Notes under the pieces: model-generated
Seen by the model: only the letters and a program-made list of their open reading frames with translations
What the model was told of the DNA's origin: nothing
Database searches by the model: none
Shown: in pieces, positions 8,897 through 17,192 of the stretch
Position numbering within the stretch: position 1 is the first letter of the stretch
Layout of the letters: each line of letters opens with the position of its first letter
NCBI RefSeq assembly: GCF_000204415.1
Contig: NC_015416.1
Location: 2,666,001 to 2,730,000, forward strand
Direction of reading: 5' to 3'
Source of the DNA: Methanothrix soehngenii GP6
GTDB taxonomy: Archaea; Halobacteriota; Methanosarcinia; Methanotrichales; Methanotrichaceae
Length of the DNA: 64,000 bases
Program-made: the position numbers and the translations under genes

Positions 8897-9937
8897 CTAC
8901 AATACTATAAATCCGTCCGCTGTTCGTACTACCTCCACCTCTTCTCCAGGCTCCACCTCCAGGCCTCGGGGACGAGACGCGAGGGCAGAGCGGAATGTCT
9001 CCGGGTCCATGATCTCCAGGACATCATCATCTTTGGAGATGACTACTGCCTTCATGGCATCTGCCCTGTTCCCCAGCACACGTACCTCGCCAGAGACCTC
9101 CTCGGACATGCAGGACCGGTGACCTTCGTTCAGGGAGGTCGACAGAGTGTTCTTGCCATCAAATCCCGTGACCATGCAGAGCGAGCCGCGGTGGGATACG
9201 ATATCTCCTCTTCTAAGTCGGGGAAACCTGACCAGCAATGTGGAGCGGTAAACATCGCGATTCTCCTTCTTCCCCACCAGCTTGCATGTTTCCAGCAGCT
9301 TGCCGCCGAACCGCTCCTGCACTGCCCTGGCCATGCGCCTGCCCAGTTGGGTCGATCCCAAAATTATGTCCAGTCCGCCCTTGACCTCTTTCATATCCTG
9401 GATGAAGGATAGCTGATCGCCTCCCCGATAGCCTGCATCGGCCATATCCTGAGCCATCCTCCGGCACTCCTCCATCTCCCGGGAGGAAATGGGTCTGCTG
9501 CCATTTCCTCGCAGCTGCACTGTGGACTGGAAGTACTTCCCTGCCATGCGGCTGCAGCGCTCGCAGGCCACCAGCTTGATCCTCACGGGGACCTCGCCGG
9601 TCTCCTCCACCATCTGCTCCATGAAGCTTCCCCGGATCCTCATCCCGGCAATATAACGAGTGGCTCCCACCTTTCGGAGGTCAACCTCGATATTCGGATG
9701 AATGAACTCATGGTGAAGCCAAACAGAATCAGCAGCTGCTCCCGCGGCCAGATCCTCTATGGAGCGGCTGTCTGGGAACTGCCACTTTCCCTTTATCTGC
9801 TGGGAGCCACATACAGAGCAGATCACAACCTCCACCACATCCGGGAACTGGATAAGCCTTATAGAATTCATGCGACACTGCGGACAGAGCCCGTCTTCTG
9901 CAGGCTGGCCGCATTTGGGACATAGGGTCTGCATCAC
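8897..9937 (-). CDS. nmd3: NMD3-family 60S/50S export-type protein
   Basis: The protein has 346 residues. The N-terminus carries paired CxxC knuckles (LCPKCGQPAEDGLCPQCRMN, then VICSVCGSQQIKGKW), typical of NMD3, which binds the large ribosomal subunit. A later CERCSRMAGKYFQSTVQLRG adds another zinc pair and the NMD3 beta core. Archaeal members lack the eukaryotic nuclear export tail, as here. It overlaps the stop of the DUF424 gene by 4 bases in the mcm-DUF424-nmd3 operon. Confidence 0.93.
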   Translation of the reverse strand: MMQTLCPKCGQPAEDGLCPQCRMNSIRLIQFPDVVEVVICSVCGSQQIKGKWQFPDSRSIEDLAAGAAADSVWLHHEFIHPNIEVDLRKVGATRYIAGMRIRGSFMEQMVEETGEVPVRIKLVACERCSRMAGKYFQSTVQLRGNGSRPISSREMEECRRMAQDMADAGYRGGDQLSFIQDMKEVKGGLDIILGSTQLGRRMARAVQERFGGKLLETCKLVGKKENRDVYRSTLLVRFPRLRRGDIVSHRGSLCMVTGFDGKNTLSTSLNEGHRSCMSEEVSGEVRVLGNRADAMKAVVISKDDDVLEIMDPETFRSALASRPRGLEVEPGEEVEVVRTADGFIVL

Positions 9938-10299
9938 ATTCTCACCATTTGGGCATAGAGGACTCCATCGATGGAGAGGACGTTATCTTCATCCACCCAG
10001 CCCAAAAGAATGGCATGCTTTACCACTTTGCATCCAACGAGATTGGCCATGGTCGCCCCCCGGAGGGCGTCCTCAACCTCGGACAAGCTGGCCTTTTCAT
10101 CTCCATAAAAATCGGAACAAACCTCGATATGCAAATTACCTTCTCTAAACTCACGTCCAAGTATATCGCAATCACAGACGGCAATCAGAGTCTCTGCTCC
10201 ATGCCTGTAGGTCTTGAGGCATATCTGGGCAGTCTCTTCCTCATCTCTCTCATCCACCGCTTTCCTGCGGAACTGTATATTGCTATCTTCCATTTCCAT
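9934..10299 (-). CDS. DUF424 family protein
   Basis: The protein has 121 residues. The core VCDCDILGREFREGNLHIEV, followed by a helix-rich EDALRGATMANLVGCKVVKH and the ending DEDNVLSIDGVLYAQMVRM, is the DUF424 pattern found widely in archaea. The first 25 residues are a variable acidic extension. It is sandwiched between mcm (10-base gap) and nmd3 (4-base overlap), a linkage suggesting a role in ribosome or translation biology; function is unknown. Confidence 0.88.
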   Translation of the reverse strand: MEMEDSNIQFRRKAVDERDEEETAQICLKTYRHGAETLIAVCDCDILGREFREGNLHIEVCSDFYGDEKASLSEVEDALRGATMANLVGCKVVKHAILLGWVDEDNVLSIDGVLYAQMVRM

Positions 10300-10309
10300 C
10301 TCTTCAACC

Positions 10310-12394
10310 TCAGGGCAGCTTCAGCATCCCTGGCCTGGGCTCGAAGACGTCTCCATCTCTTCTCATCCGGTCGATGATCTCCTCCGCTTTAGACCTTTCT
10401 ATGCCCAGCTCCTCTGCTCTATTCAGAACGTCCTCTCTTGGCGCAGGGCCCTGGTTCTCCCGGCTGACCTCTTTTATGATGTCCATCACCGATTTTGTTC
10501 TATCCCGGGTGCTCTTGGTGGTGCCCGAGGCGATGATATCCGCATCCAAAAAGCCCGTCTCCGGATCTACCCCCACCTTACGAAGACAGGCCTCAAGGAT
10601 TTTGACCACACGCTGGGCATCAACTCCAGTCACCTCACGGCTCAGCCGCAGCCTGGCGCTTGCCTCGCCCAATCTTATGAGCGCCTCCAGCTGCCGGGCG
10701 GTGACCGGAACGGGCTTGTTCGAGTCCTGCCCCTGGGTCCTGAGGCCGACATAATAGTTCAGGAAAAACTCCTTTGCCTCCTCGGTAAGGGTGGGAAAAA
10801 CGTTCTTGCGAGCGTAGGCCACATATTTTCTCAGCATCTCGGGATCGATCGCCGGCTCGATCACAGTGAGGGCATTATCGATGTCCTCCTGGGATATCTC
10901 CGGGTTCCAGGGCTTTTGGGTAGAGAGCTCTCCGGCGTAATTGCTCTTCAGGATATGCTCGGCGATAGCAGAATCCCTCTTGGTGTCCGGGTCATCGGTG
11001 AGAACAAAGATCAGATCGAAACGGGACATGAGAGCTGGGGTGAGGTTGATCTGAGGGGCTATGGGCTCGTATTTATCGAACCTCCCCAGCTTCGGATTGG
11101 CCGCGGCTAAAAGCGAGCAGCGGGACTTCAGGGTGGCCATCACCCCGGCTTTGGCGACGCTTATCGTCTGCTGCTCCATGGCCTCATGCAGGGCGCTCTT
11201 GTCCTCGTTGTTCATCTTGTCCATCTCATCGATAGCGGCGATCCCCTTATCTGCCAGGACCAGGGCCCCGGCCTCTATGGTCCAGCGACCGTCACCCAGC
11301 TCGTCCTTGACCGCAGTGGCAGTAAGGCCGGCAGAGGTAGAGCTCTTTCCCGAGGTGTAAATCCCCCGGGGGGAGAGCTTTACCATATACCTCAAGAGCT
11401 GCGATTTTGCGATGCCCGGATCGCCCACCAGCAGGATGTGAATGTCTCCTCTGATGCGCGCTCCGTCCGGGAGATGCTTCTCGAACCCCGATACCAGCTG
11501 CAGGCCCAGAGCCTCTTTGACATCATCATAGCCGTATATGGAGGGGGCAATGGAGTCCTTGATCTTCTCATAGATCTCGGGATCGCGAGACATCTCCATG
11601 ATCGCCTCCTCGTCCTCAGCAGAGATATCTATCTCCTCGAACTCCTGGTCTTTCATCTCCACCGATACCCCCTTATGGAATAGATCGAAGTAGGTGCTCT
11701 TTCCCTGCTGGGGATTGGTCCTCTGATAGGACTTCAAAACACCATTCACAATCACCCTATCGCCAGGAAAGATCCGGCCTGCGAGGTCGTCCTCCAATTC
11801 GACATCCAGGGTTTGGGGCTGCTGGCCGCCGCGCAGGTCCTCGGGCGACTCCTGCACTCTGATCTTCTGGGCATCGACGAACTTGGACTGAGCGAGCAAG
11901 AGCTTGAAGGGGCCGCCCCGATCACAGGCCTGGTTCATGCACTTCAGGTTCTGGTCCTCGAATTTGTTTCCTGTCTGCTCTTTAAAGAAGGTAAAGCCGC
12001 ATCTTTGGCACTGGAATGCGGCGGATACTATCTTCGGCCTGACCTCGGTGGCCGTCCTCACCAGCCCGTCTATGGCCAGGAGCTTGCCTATATGGTCAGA
12101 GCGAAGCTCGCGGGTCTTGAAATTCCTTGGAAGCTCGACTATTCGCACATGGGCTCGATCCAAATAGACGTCCATGGGCAGATCCAGCTCCAGGATGGCG
12201 GTCCGGGCAGCCTCTATGGTCTCATCCGGATTCTCCATAAGCTCCTCTGCGAAATCCGGATCGAACTTTTCCAGGTCTGAGAACTGGATTTTGAGGCTGC
12301 GCTCGTCCGGATAGGAGTCAGCTAGCTTTAAGATATCATCCCAATATCGGGACCGGAGGAACTCCTCCCATTTGGCAACAGGATCTGCGGGCAT
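10310..12394 (-). CDS. mcm: Replicative helicase MCM
   Basis: The protein has 694 residues, with no intein. The N-terminal domain has a zinc motif (FQCQRCGFTFF, then LKCMNQAC). The AAA+ domain shows Walker A GDPGIAKSQLL near residue 325, Walker B IAAIDEMDKM and the arginine-finger block ALMSRFDLIFVLTDDP. A C-terminal winged helix begins near TKSVMDIIKEVSRE. It forms the ring helicase that unwinds DNA at the fork. It is the first gene of the mcm-DUF424-nmd3 operon. Confidence 0.97.
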   Translation of the reverse strand: MPADPVAKWEEFLRSRYWDDILKLADSYPDERSLKIQFSDLEKFDPDFAEELMENPDETIEAARTAILELDLPMDVYLDRAHVRIVELPRNFKTRELRSDHIGKLLAIDGLVRTATEVRPKIVSAAFQCQRCGFTFFKEQTGNKFEDQNLKCMNQACDRGGPFKLLLAQSKFVDAQKIRVQESPEDLRGGQQPQTLDVELEDDLAGRIFPGDRVIVNGVLKSYQRTNPQQGKSTYFDLFHKGVSVEMKDQEFEEIDISAEDEEAIMEMSRDPEIYEKIKDSIAPSIYGYDDVKEALGLQLVSGFEKHLPDGARIRGDIHILLVGDPGIAKSQLLRYMVKLSPRGIYTSGKSSTSAGLTATAVKDELGDGRWTIEAGALVLADKGIAAIDEMDKMNNEDKSALHEAMEQQTISVAKAGVMATLKSRCSLLAAANPKLGRFDKYEPIAPQINLTPALMSRFDLIFVLTDDPDTKRDSAIAEHILKSNYAGELSTQKPWNPEISQEDIDNALTVIEPAIDPEMLRKYVAYARKNVFPTLTEEAKEFFLNYYVGLRTQGQDSNKPVPVTARQLEALIRLGEASARLRLSREVTGVDAQRVVKILEACLRKVGVDPETGFLDADIIASGTTKSTRDRTKSVMDIIKEVSRENQGPAPREDVLNRAEELGIERSKAEEIIDRMRRDGDVFEPRPGMLKLP

Positions 12395-12456
12395 TCTGAG
12401 ACGAGTTACGCTGGCCAGGTATCTAAAGCATTTGGGGGAATACTGGAGAGAGCAGC

Positions 12457-13773
12457 TTACTTCGGCCCGGCTCTAACCTTCAGCTGGCCCCCTCCCCTGG
12501 CCACTATAATCACCTTCTCTCCCTTCTCCACCGTCCCTTCCGCCTCTGCCAGCCAGTATTCTCCCTGAAAGAGAACATAGCCCTTGGGATCCAGCCGGTC
12601 TATGGCCACTGCCTCCTCTCCCTCGAAGACATCGATCACCATAGGAGCAAAACGGGCTTGAGCCACCTTGTAAATGGCAAAGGCCATGAACAATCCCAAT
12701 ATGAGCGAGGGCAGGATCAGGGCCAGGGCCATTGACCGCTGGTAGCTTCCTGGGACGTACCATTCCGGAAAGCTGGTCGGCACAAACAATATGCTGCCCG
12801 CTATCACACAGACAAGCCCCGCCACCGCCAGGATGCCGAAGGTATGACTGTGCAGCTCCGCCAGGATCAGTCCCAATCCCAGGAGAATGAGAAATATGGC
12901 GCCGATGTTCACATTGAATCCGAGACCGATAAGCCCCATGGCCAGAGCGATCAGGCCGAAGACCTCCGCTCCCATTCCTGGGCTGGAGATGCCGAAGATG
13001 AGGGAATAAAGGCCGATCAGCATTAAAAGCCCGGCAATAGTGGGATCGGAGAGCATCTTTAGGAATTGCAGATTCAGCGGTGGCTCGAAGGCCTCGAGCT
13101 TCGCATCCTTGGTGATCAGTGTGGCGTCTTTGATACTGGTGCCATTGATCTGGGCCAGGAGCTCCTCTGGGGTGGGGGCGATGTGCTCGACCACCCGGTA
13201 TTTCATTGCCTCATCGGCATTGAGGTTCAGGTTGGAGAGGACAAACTCCCTGGCAGCGGTGGTGTTCCGGCCATGCTTTCGCGCCTTCTCCTCTATCATC
13301 GCCACTATGGCATTGGTGGTCTTGCTATCATTTACCGGCACGGTGCTTCCGGTAGGCGAGAACTGTACCGGCTGAGCCGAACCGATGATGGTATGGGGAG
13401 CCATCGCCGCTATATCGGAGCCGATCAGGATGATCGTGCCTGCAGACCAGGCTGCAGCTCCCTCCGGATGGACATAGCCGATGACCGGAATATCCGACTC
13501 ATCTATGAGCCTCAGGATCTCAGTGGTCTCGGCCAGACCTCCACCCGGCGTGTCCAGGAGAAGCATCAAAGCCCGGGCATCCTCTGCCTCTGCCCTCTCC
13601 AGGGCGGCTAAGACGATATCGTCGCTCGCAGGGGTTATGGTCCCCTTCATATCCACCGTCAGGACGGTGCCTGCTGCCTGTGCCTGGCCGAGGACGAGGG
13701 CTAAGAGCAAAACAATTTCCAGTATCCTGGATAGCATGACCCGCACCCTGCTATTCATACAATACTCATCCAT
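12457..13773 (-). CDS. nfeD: NfeD-type membrane-bound serine protease
   Basis: The protein has 438 residues. A signal/anchor segment (MLSRILEIVLLLALVLGQAQ) is followed by a ClpP/SppA-like protease domain with LLDTPGGGLAETTEILRLID and the catalytic Ser in AAWSAGTIILIGSD. Then come four or so membrane helices and a C-terminal soluble NfeD OB-fold (GYVLFQGEYWLAEAEGTVEK). Long NfeD proteins cleave the C-terminus of the partner stomatin, whose gene is directly upstream (61-base gap). The annotated start may be a few residues too early; ATG codons at residues 1, 6 and 13 are possible. Confidence 0.92.
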   Translation of the reverse strand: MDEYCMNSRVRVMLSRILEIVLLLALVLGQAQAAGTVLTVDMKGTITPASDDIVLAALERAEAEDARALMLLLDTPGGGLAETTEILRLIDESDIPVIGYVHPEGAAAWSAGTIILIGSDIAAMAPHTIIGSAQPVQFSPTGSTVPVNDSKTTNAIVAMIEEKARKHGRNTTAAREFVLSNLNLNADEAMKYRVVEHIAPTPEELLAQINGTSIKDATLITKDAKLEAFEPPLNLQFLKMLSDPTIAGLLMLIGLYSLIFGISSPGMGAEVFGLIALAMGLIGLGFNVNIGAIFLILLGLGLILAELHSHTFGILAVAGLVCVIAGSILFVPTSFPEWYVPGSYQRSMALALILPSLILGLFMAFAIYKVAQARFAPMVIDVFEGEEAVAIDRLDPKGYVLFQGEYWLAEAEGTVEKGEKVIIVARGGGQLKVRAGPK

Positions 13774-13834
13774 TTGATCCTGATCGGTGAGGCAGGCCCG
13801 AGACTCTTCGGGTCGGCCTGCCTTTCTTGGCCAT

Positions 13835-14716
13835 TCATCTCCTTAATCTGATTGAATCCAGAGAGGAATCCTTCGTGGCCGCTCTTCTCTCCTCATCCGC
13901 CCGGTCTGCATCCCTTTCCGATAGCTCGCGGTTCAGGGCGGCGGTCAGGCCGGCTACCGATCCCGTTCCGGCGTCAGTGCTGGGAGTGACGACGATTAGC
14001 GTCTTCTCCCGGGCGATATCCACCAGGGTCTGCAGCTCCCTGAGCTTAAGGGCAGCGGGCACCTCTTCATAGAGCCGGGCAGCATCGGTCATGGTCTTGG
14101 ACGCCTGGAACTCGCCGTCTGCCAGGATGATGCGTGACCTCTTCTCCCTCTCGGACTCCGCCTGCTTGGCTATAGCTCTCCTCATCGATTCAGGCAGAGA
14201 TACATCCCTTAAGGTGACTGCGGTAACCTTAATCCCCCAGGGATCGGTATGCTTGTCCAAGATCTCTTGCAGCTTCTTGTTCAGTTCGTCACGCTTGCTG
14301 AGCAGGTCATCCAATTCGATCTGGCCCAAGACATCGCGCAATGTGGTCTGAGAGAGGAGGGATGTAGCCACCCGGTAGTTCTCCACCTGAATGACCGCCT
14401 TTGCCGGATCGACCACCCGGTAGTAGATGACTGCATCCACCTCCACGCTCACATTATCCCTGGTTATGACCACCTGCTTGGCAACGTCGATGGTGAAAAC
14501 CCTCAGGTCGAGGAGTATGACCCGGTCAATGATGGGGATGATGAAGAATATGCCCGGCCCCTTCACTCCGCTGAAACGGCCTAAACGGAATATGACCACC
14601 CTCTCATATTCGCGGACGATCTTGATCGCCTGAGACAGTATCACCAATACGATAAACAGAGGTATAAGAGTATTGAATAGATCCAAGTGAACACCTTGGA
14701 TGTTATTCGTCTTCAA
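13835..14716 (-). CDS. Stomatin/prohibitin (SPFH) membrane protein
   Basis: The protein has 293 residues. One N-terminal membrane helix (LFNTLIPLFIVLVILSQAIK) is followed by the SPFH domain: IVREYERVVIFRLGRFSG, GPGIFFIIPIIDRV, TLRDVLGQIELDDLLSKRDE. A coiled-coil C-terminus follows. Slipin-type stomatins form membrane rings and are cut by NfeD proteases; the nfeD gene lies immediately downstream in the same direction, a conserved pair. A MITE-like repeat lies just upstream. Confidence 0.93.
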   Translation of the reverse strand: MKTNNIQGVHLDLFNTLIPLFIVLVILSQAIKIVREYERVVIFRLGRFSGVKGPGIFFIIPIIDRVILLDLRVFTIDVAKQVVITRDNVSVEVDAVIYYRVVDPAKAVIQVENYRVATSLLSQTTLRDVLGQIELDDLLSKRDELNKKLQEILDKHTDPWGIKVTAVTLRDVSLPESMRRAIAKQAESEREKRSRIILADGEFQASKTMTDAARLYEEVPAALKLRELQTLVDIAREKTLIVVTPSTDAGTGSVAGLTAALNRELSERDADRADEERRAATKDSSLDSIRLRR

Positions 14717-14767
14717 GGCTTAAATAGATGCCCGGCACGATTGCCCGTAAACGAGCGAGGAATTATC

Positions 14768-14927
14768 GGCTCCTTCCGAATTATGTGGTTTAGTTCCGGC
14801 AGAGAATATGGCCTTTTGTTCCTCTGTGTCTCTGTGGTTGGGTCAGAGCATACCGGTTCACTACAGAAGGCACGGTGACATAGAGTTTTTGCGATTTAAG
14901 TTCACCCACATATAATAGCGAGGAGCC
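14768..14927 (-). repeat. MITE-like repeat, copy A, with 8-bp target duplication
   Basis: This 160-bp non-coding element starts GGCTCC and ends GGAGCC. It is flanked by an exact 8-bp direct repeat GAATTATC at 14760-14767 and 14928-14935. Its body matches repeats at 47988-48135 and 58246-58405 over most of their length (shared core GTATGCTCTGACCCAACCAC in minus-strand orientation). The ends form imperfect inverted repeats of about 25 bp. It encodes no protein, so it would need a transposase in trans. Confidence 0.85.
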
Positions 14928-14983
14928 GAATTATCTTTAAAAGAGTGAAATCAGGTCCGGAATCGAGACCTGGATTCCGGAAA

Positions 14984-15166
14984 TTATTTCTTGAACTCAG
15001 TATAGCCGCATTTGCCGCAGCTCTGTCTGTCGCCGTGGTCCGCCAGGAAGACGCCATTGCCGCATCTCGGGCAGACCGACTTCCTGGATTTGATGGTGTC
15101 TCCGCCAAGCTCGTAATATTTGGATACGCCCTTCACCTCACCGGTCTTGCCCTTCTTTGCTGCCAT
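14984..15166 (-). CDS. rps27ae: Small-subunit ribosomal protein S27ae
   Basis: The protein has 60 residues. A basic N-terminus is followed by a four-Cys zinc ribbon ([20 protein letters not shown], then [11 protein letters not shown]), the S27ae signature. In eukaryotes this protein is fused to ubiquitin; archaea encode it alone. It begins one base after the stop of rps24e and is the last gene of the aIF2g operon. Confidence 0.97.
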   Translation of the reverse strand: MAAKKGKTGEVKGVSKYYELGGDTIKSRKSVCPRCGNGVFLADHGDRQSCGKCGYTEFKK

Positions 15167-15481
15167 TTAGCTTGCCTCCGGCTTGGCTTCCTCAGGCTTG
15201 GTGAATGTGTTGCGCTCTATGATATGGGCTCGCTCCACCTGTTCTGCCCTCTCAGCCGTCTCATAGATCTTGGCATATCCCTGGGTCTCGCGCTTTCCGA
15301 ACTCGGTCTTAAGGCTGTCGACATAGACTAAGCCAACCTTGGAGTTCATGGTCGCCGCCAGCCTCTCCACCACGCTCTTTCTGGATGGCGTGGACTCATC
15401 GTGAATAACCTTGAAGACTATCTCCCTGCGCTTCAGCAAGGGATTGTTCTTCTCATCAATAACCTTTATCTCCAATTTCAT
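15167..15481 (-). CDS. rps24e: Small-subunit ribosomal protein S24e
   Basis: The protein has 104 residues. It starts MKLEIKVIDEKNNPLLKRRE and has the S24e core HDESTPSRKSVVERLAATMN followed by KTEFGKRETQGYAKIYETAE. Length is normal. Its start overlaps the stop of the dephospho-CoA kinase gene by 4 bases, and its stop abuts rps27ae, the usual archaeal order. Confidence 0.97.
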   Translation of the reverse strand: MKLEIKVIDEKNNPLLKRREIVFKVIHDESTPSRKSVVERLAATMNSKVGLVYVDSLKTEFGKRETQGYAKIYETAERAEQVERAHIIERNTFTKPEEAKPEAS

Positions 15482-16008
15482 TCCTCCACAATCATTTTCT
15501 TCATTAATTCATCAATATACATCTTCATTTCAGGAGTTGCTTTGACCAGGACGCTTCCCTCATCGGGCTGCCCATAAATCACCACAGAGCCAGGTGGGGC
15601 ATAGAGAATTGCAGGAAGGGTCGCTAGATCCTCCTCACCCTCTACCACAATCTTCACCCGCTCCTTTCCGGCAAGAGAATCCTTGATCTGGTCTATTAGT
15701 TCTTCGGTCAGAGTGGCGGGCGGATTCTTCACCTCAACCCTCTTATAGCTATTGTGCTCGAGGCTTTGAAGAATGTGATCTGGAAGCTGAGCCCTCTTGG
15801 TCTTGTTGTCCACAACTGCCAGGTCCGGGACTATTGATGACTTCAAAAGATAAAATGCGGTCATGTCACCGATCGCGGCCACCTTTTTAGCCCCCTGCAA
15901 TTCATCTCTCATAGCCTCTACGCATTCGGTCCCGTTGCCCTTGCACAACTTGCCCAGAGGACTCTTGAGCAATAGCCGCAAATCTTCCGGCAGAAGAAGT
16001 GTACGCAA
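15478..16008 (-). CDS. GTP-dependent dephospho-CoA kinase (DUF359)
   Basis: The protein has 176 residues. The family (formerly DUF359) performs the last step of archaeal coenzyme A synthesis using GTP. Visible motifs are AIGDMTAFYLLKSSIVPDLA, VVDNKTKRAQ, VKNPPATLTEELIDQI and KIVVEGEEDLATLPAILYAP, then VVIYGQPDEGSV. These Asp/Glu-rich loops bind the nucleotide and metal. It sits between spt4 and rps24e in a transcription-translation operon, a linkage conserved in archaea. Confidence 0.92.
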   Translation of the reverse strand: MRTLLLPEDLRLLLKSPLGKLCKGNGTECVEAMRDELQGAKKVAAIGDMTAFYLLKSSIVPDLAVVDNKTKRAQLPDHILQSLEHNSYKRVEVKNPPATLTEELIDQIKDSLAGKERVKIVVEGEEDLATLPAILYAPPGSVVIYGQPDEGSVLVKATPEMKMYIDELMKKMIVEE

Positions 16009-16009
16009 T

Positions 16010-16195
16010 CTATCGCACCTTCAAAGCGTACTTGCCGGGAAGCTTGATCTCCAGCTTCTCCGCGATGATGGATTCCTTGGGATCGATGATAACCACATAT
16101 CCGCTCCAGTCCTTGCTTAGCGAGGCTGAATTGCATATGGGACAGACCTGCCCCTCTACTATTCTGCGACATTCTCTGCATGCCTGTTCAGTCAT
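16010..16195 (-). CDS. spt4: Transcription elongation factor Spt4
   Basis: The protein has 61 residues. The N-terminal four-Cys zinc finger (EQACRECRRIVEGQVCPICN) is followed by SLSKDWSGYVVIIDPKESII, the Spt4/RpoE2 pattern. Spt4 pairs with Spt5 to raise polymerase processivity. It overlaps rpoE1 by 4 bases, the standard archaeal arrangement. Confidence 0.96.
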   Translation of the reverse strand: MTEQACRECRRIVEGQVCPICNSASLSKDWSGYVVIIDPKESIIAEKLEIKLPGKYALKVR

Positions 16196-16779
16196 TTTGC
16201 CTCTGCCTGGACGCTCGCATTCTCCTTCTCTGTCTCGTCTGCAGCATCAAGCCATTCCAGCTTCCCCAGGCCCGTCTGCCTCATGGTCAGTCCGATCTTG
16301 CTCTCTCTGGGCTCCTTCTCATTCAGGCTAACCGCTATTACTCTGGCTCGAACCCGATCTCCTTCTCCTAAGGATTTATTGGACTCTTTGCTGACCAGGC
16401 GCGCGTTCTTCTCATCATAAGATATATACTCATTGGTTATCTGGCTGACGTGCAGAAGGCCGTCGAACGGCCCCAGGGAGAGAAATGCGCCAAACTTCAC
16501 AATCTCCACCACCTCGCCCTCAATGATCTCCTGCATCTCAGGCTTGAAGACGAGGGTATCGAAGTTGACCTCGTAGTAAATGGATCCGTCTCCCGCCAGG
16601 ATATGGCCTTCACCTATATCATCCGCTCCGAGCACGGCCACGATGGTCCCCAGAGACTTGTCCACAACCCCCTCATATTTATCCCGCAGTGCCCTTTCCA
16701 CTGCCGCTTCGAGGGGATCTCCCAGATGATCCGGCTCTATCCTGGCCACACCCTTAAGCTTCATCTTCTTGTACATCAA
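16192..16779 (-). CDS. rpo7: RNA polymerase subunit Rpo7 (RpoE1)
   Basis: The protein has 195 residues. The N-terminal RNP-like domain begins MMYKKMKLKGVARIEPDHLG. The C-terminal S1/OB domain shows GEVVEIVKFGAFLSLGPFDG followed by LLHVSQITNEYISYDEKNAR. With Rpo4 it forms the polymerase stalk. It overlaps both neighbours by 4 bases (PIN gene upstream, spt4 downstream). Confidence 0.96.
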   Translation of the reverse strand: MMYKKMKLKGVARIEPDHLGDPLEAAVERALRDKYEGVVDKSLGTIVAVLGADDIGEGHILAGDGSIYYEVNFDTLVFKPEMQEIIEGEVVEIVKFGAFLSLGPFDGLLHVSQITNEYISYDEKNARLVSKESNKSLGEGDRVRARVIAVSLNEKEPRESKIGLTMRQTGLGKLEWLDAADETEKENASVQAEAK

Positions 16780-17183
16780 TACTCCTTCTTCATCGCCTCT
16801 AGGTACCGACCTTGGCGCAGGTATATTACGGTGATGCCTTTACTAAATAATCTTTTCTTCAGGGCTTTGTCGTTGGTAAAGACTGCTGCCCCCTCTTTCT
16901 CTGCCAGTTCCTCAATGGCCCGGTCAGCAGGGCAGTTGTCAATGCCAACGATTGTGCATCGTTCAGCCAGGCCCAGGGCTACCCTGGCCGCGGTCTTGTC
17001 CCGCCCTTTATCTGCCCCATCCGCTAAGGAGCGCAGTTCTCCCTTCACCTGGGCCGGCACAAGCCACTCAACGTATCCCAGGCGCAATAGCTCGCCGAAG
17101 ATGTCCACTCCGAACTGCTCTGCTGTCATCAAGGCGTTGGTGTCGATTATCACCTTTACGCTATCGGCATCGATTTGCTGCAT
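16776..17183 (-). CDS. PIN-domain protein, Fcf1/Utp24-like
   Basis: The protein has 135 residues with the PIN-nuclease acidic residues: VKVIIDTNALM (first Asp), a central Glu in VKGELRSLAD, and GIDNCPADRAIEELAEKEGA followed by VFTNDKALKKRL (last Asp pair). Position between the aIF2 gamma and rpoE1 genes is conserved in euryarchaea. Homology to eukaryotic Fcf1/Utp24 suggests an rRNA-processing endonuclease rather than a toxin; there is no antitoxin gene next to it. Confidence 0.9.
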   Translation of the reverse strand: MQQIDADSVKVIIDTNALMTAEQFGVDIFGELLRLGYVEWLVPAQVKGELRSLADGADKGRDKTAARVALGLAERCTIVGIDNCPADRAIEELAEKEGAAVFTNDKALKKRLFSKGITVIYLRQGRYLEAMKKEY

Positions 17184-17192
17184 ATTCTATCT

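Noticed and set aside
10214-11110. 298-codon plus-strand frame
   Set aside because: Antisense to MCM; no recognisable domain.
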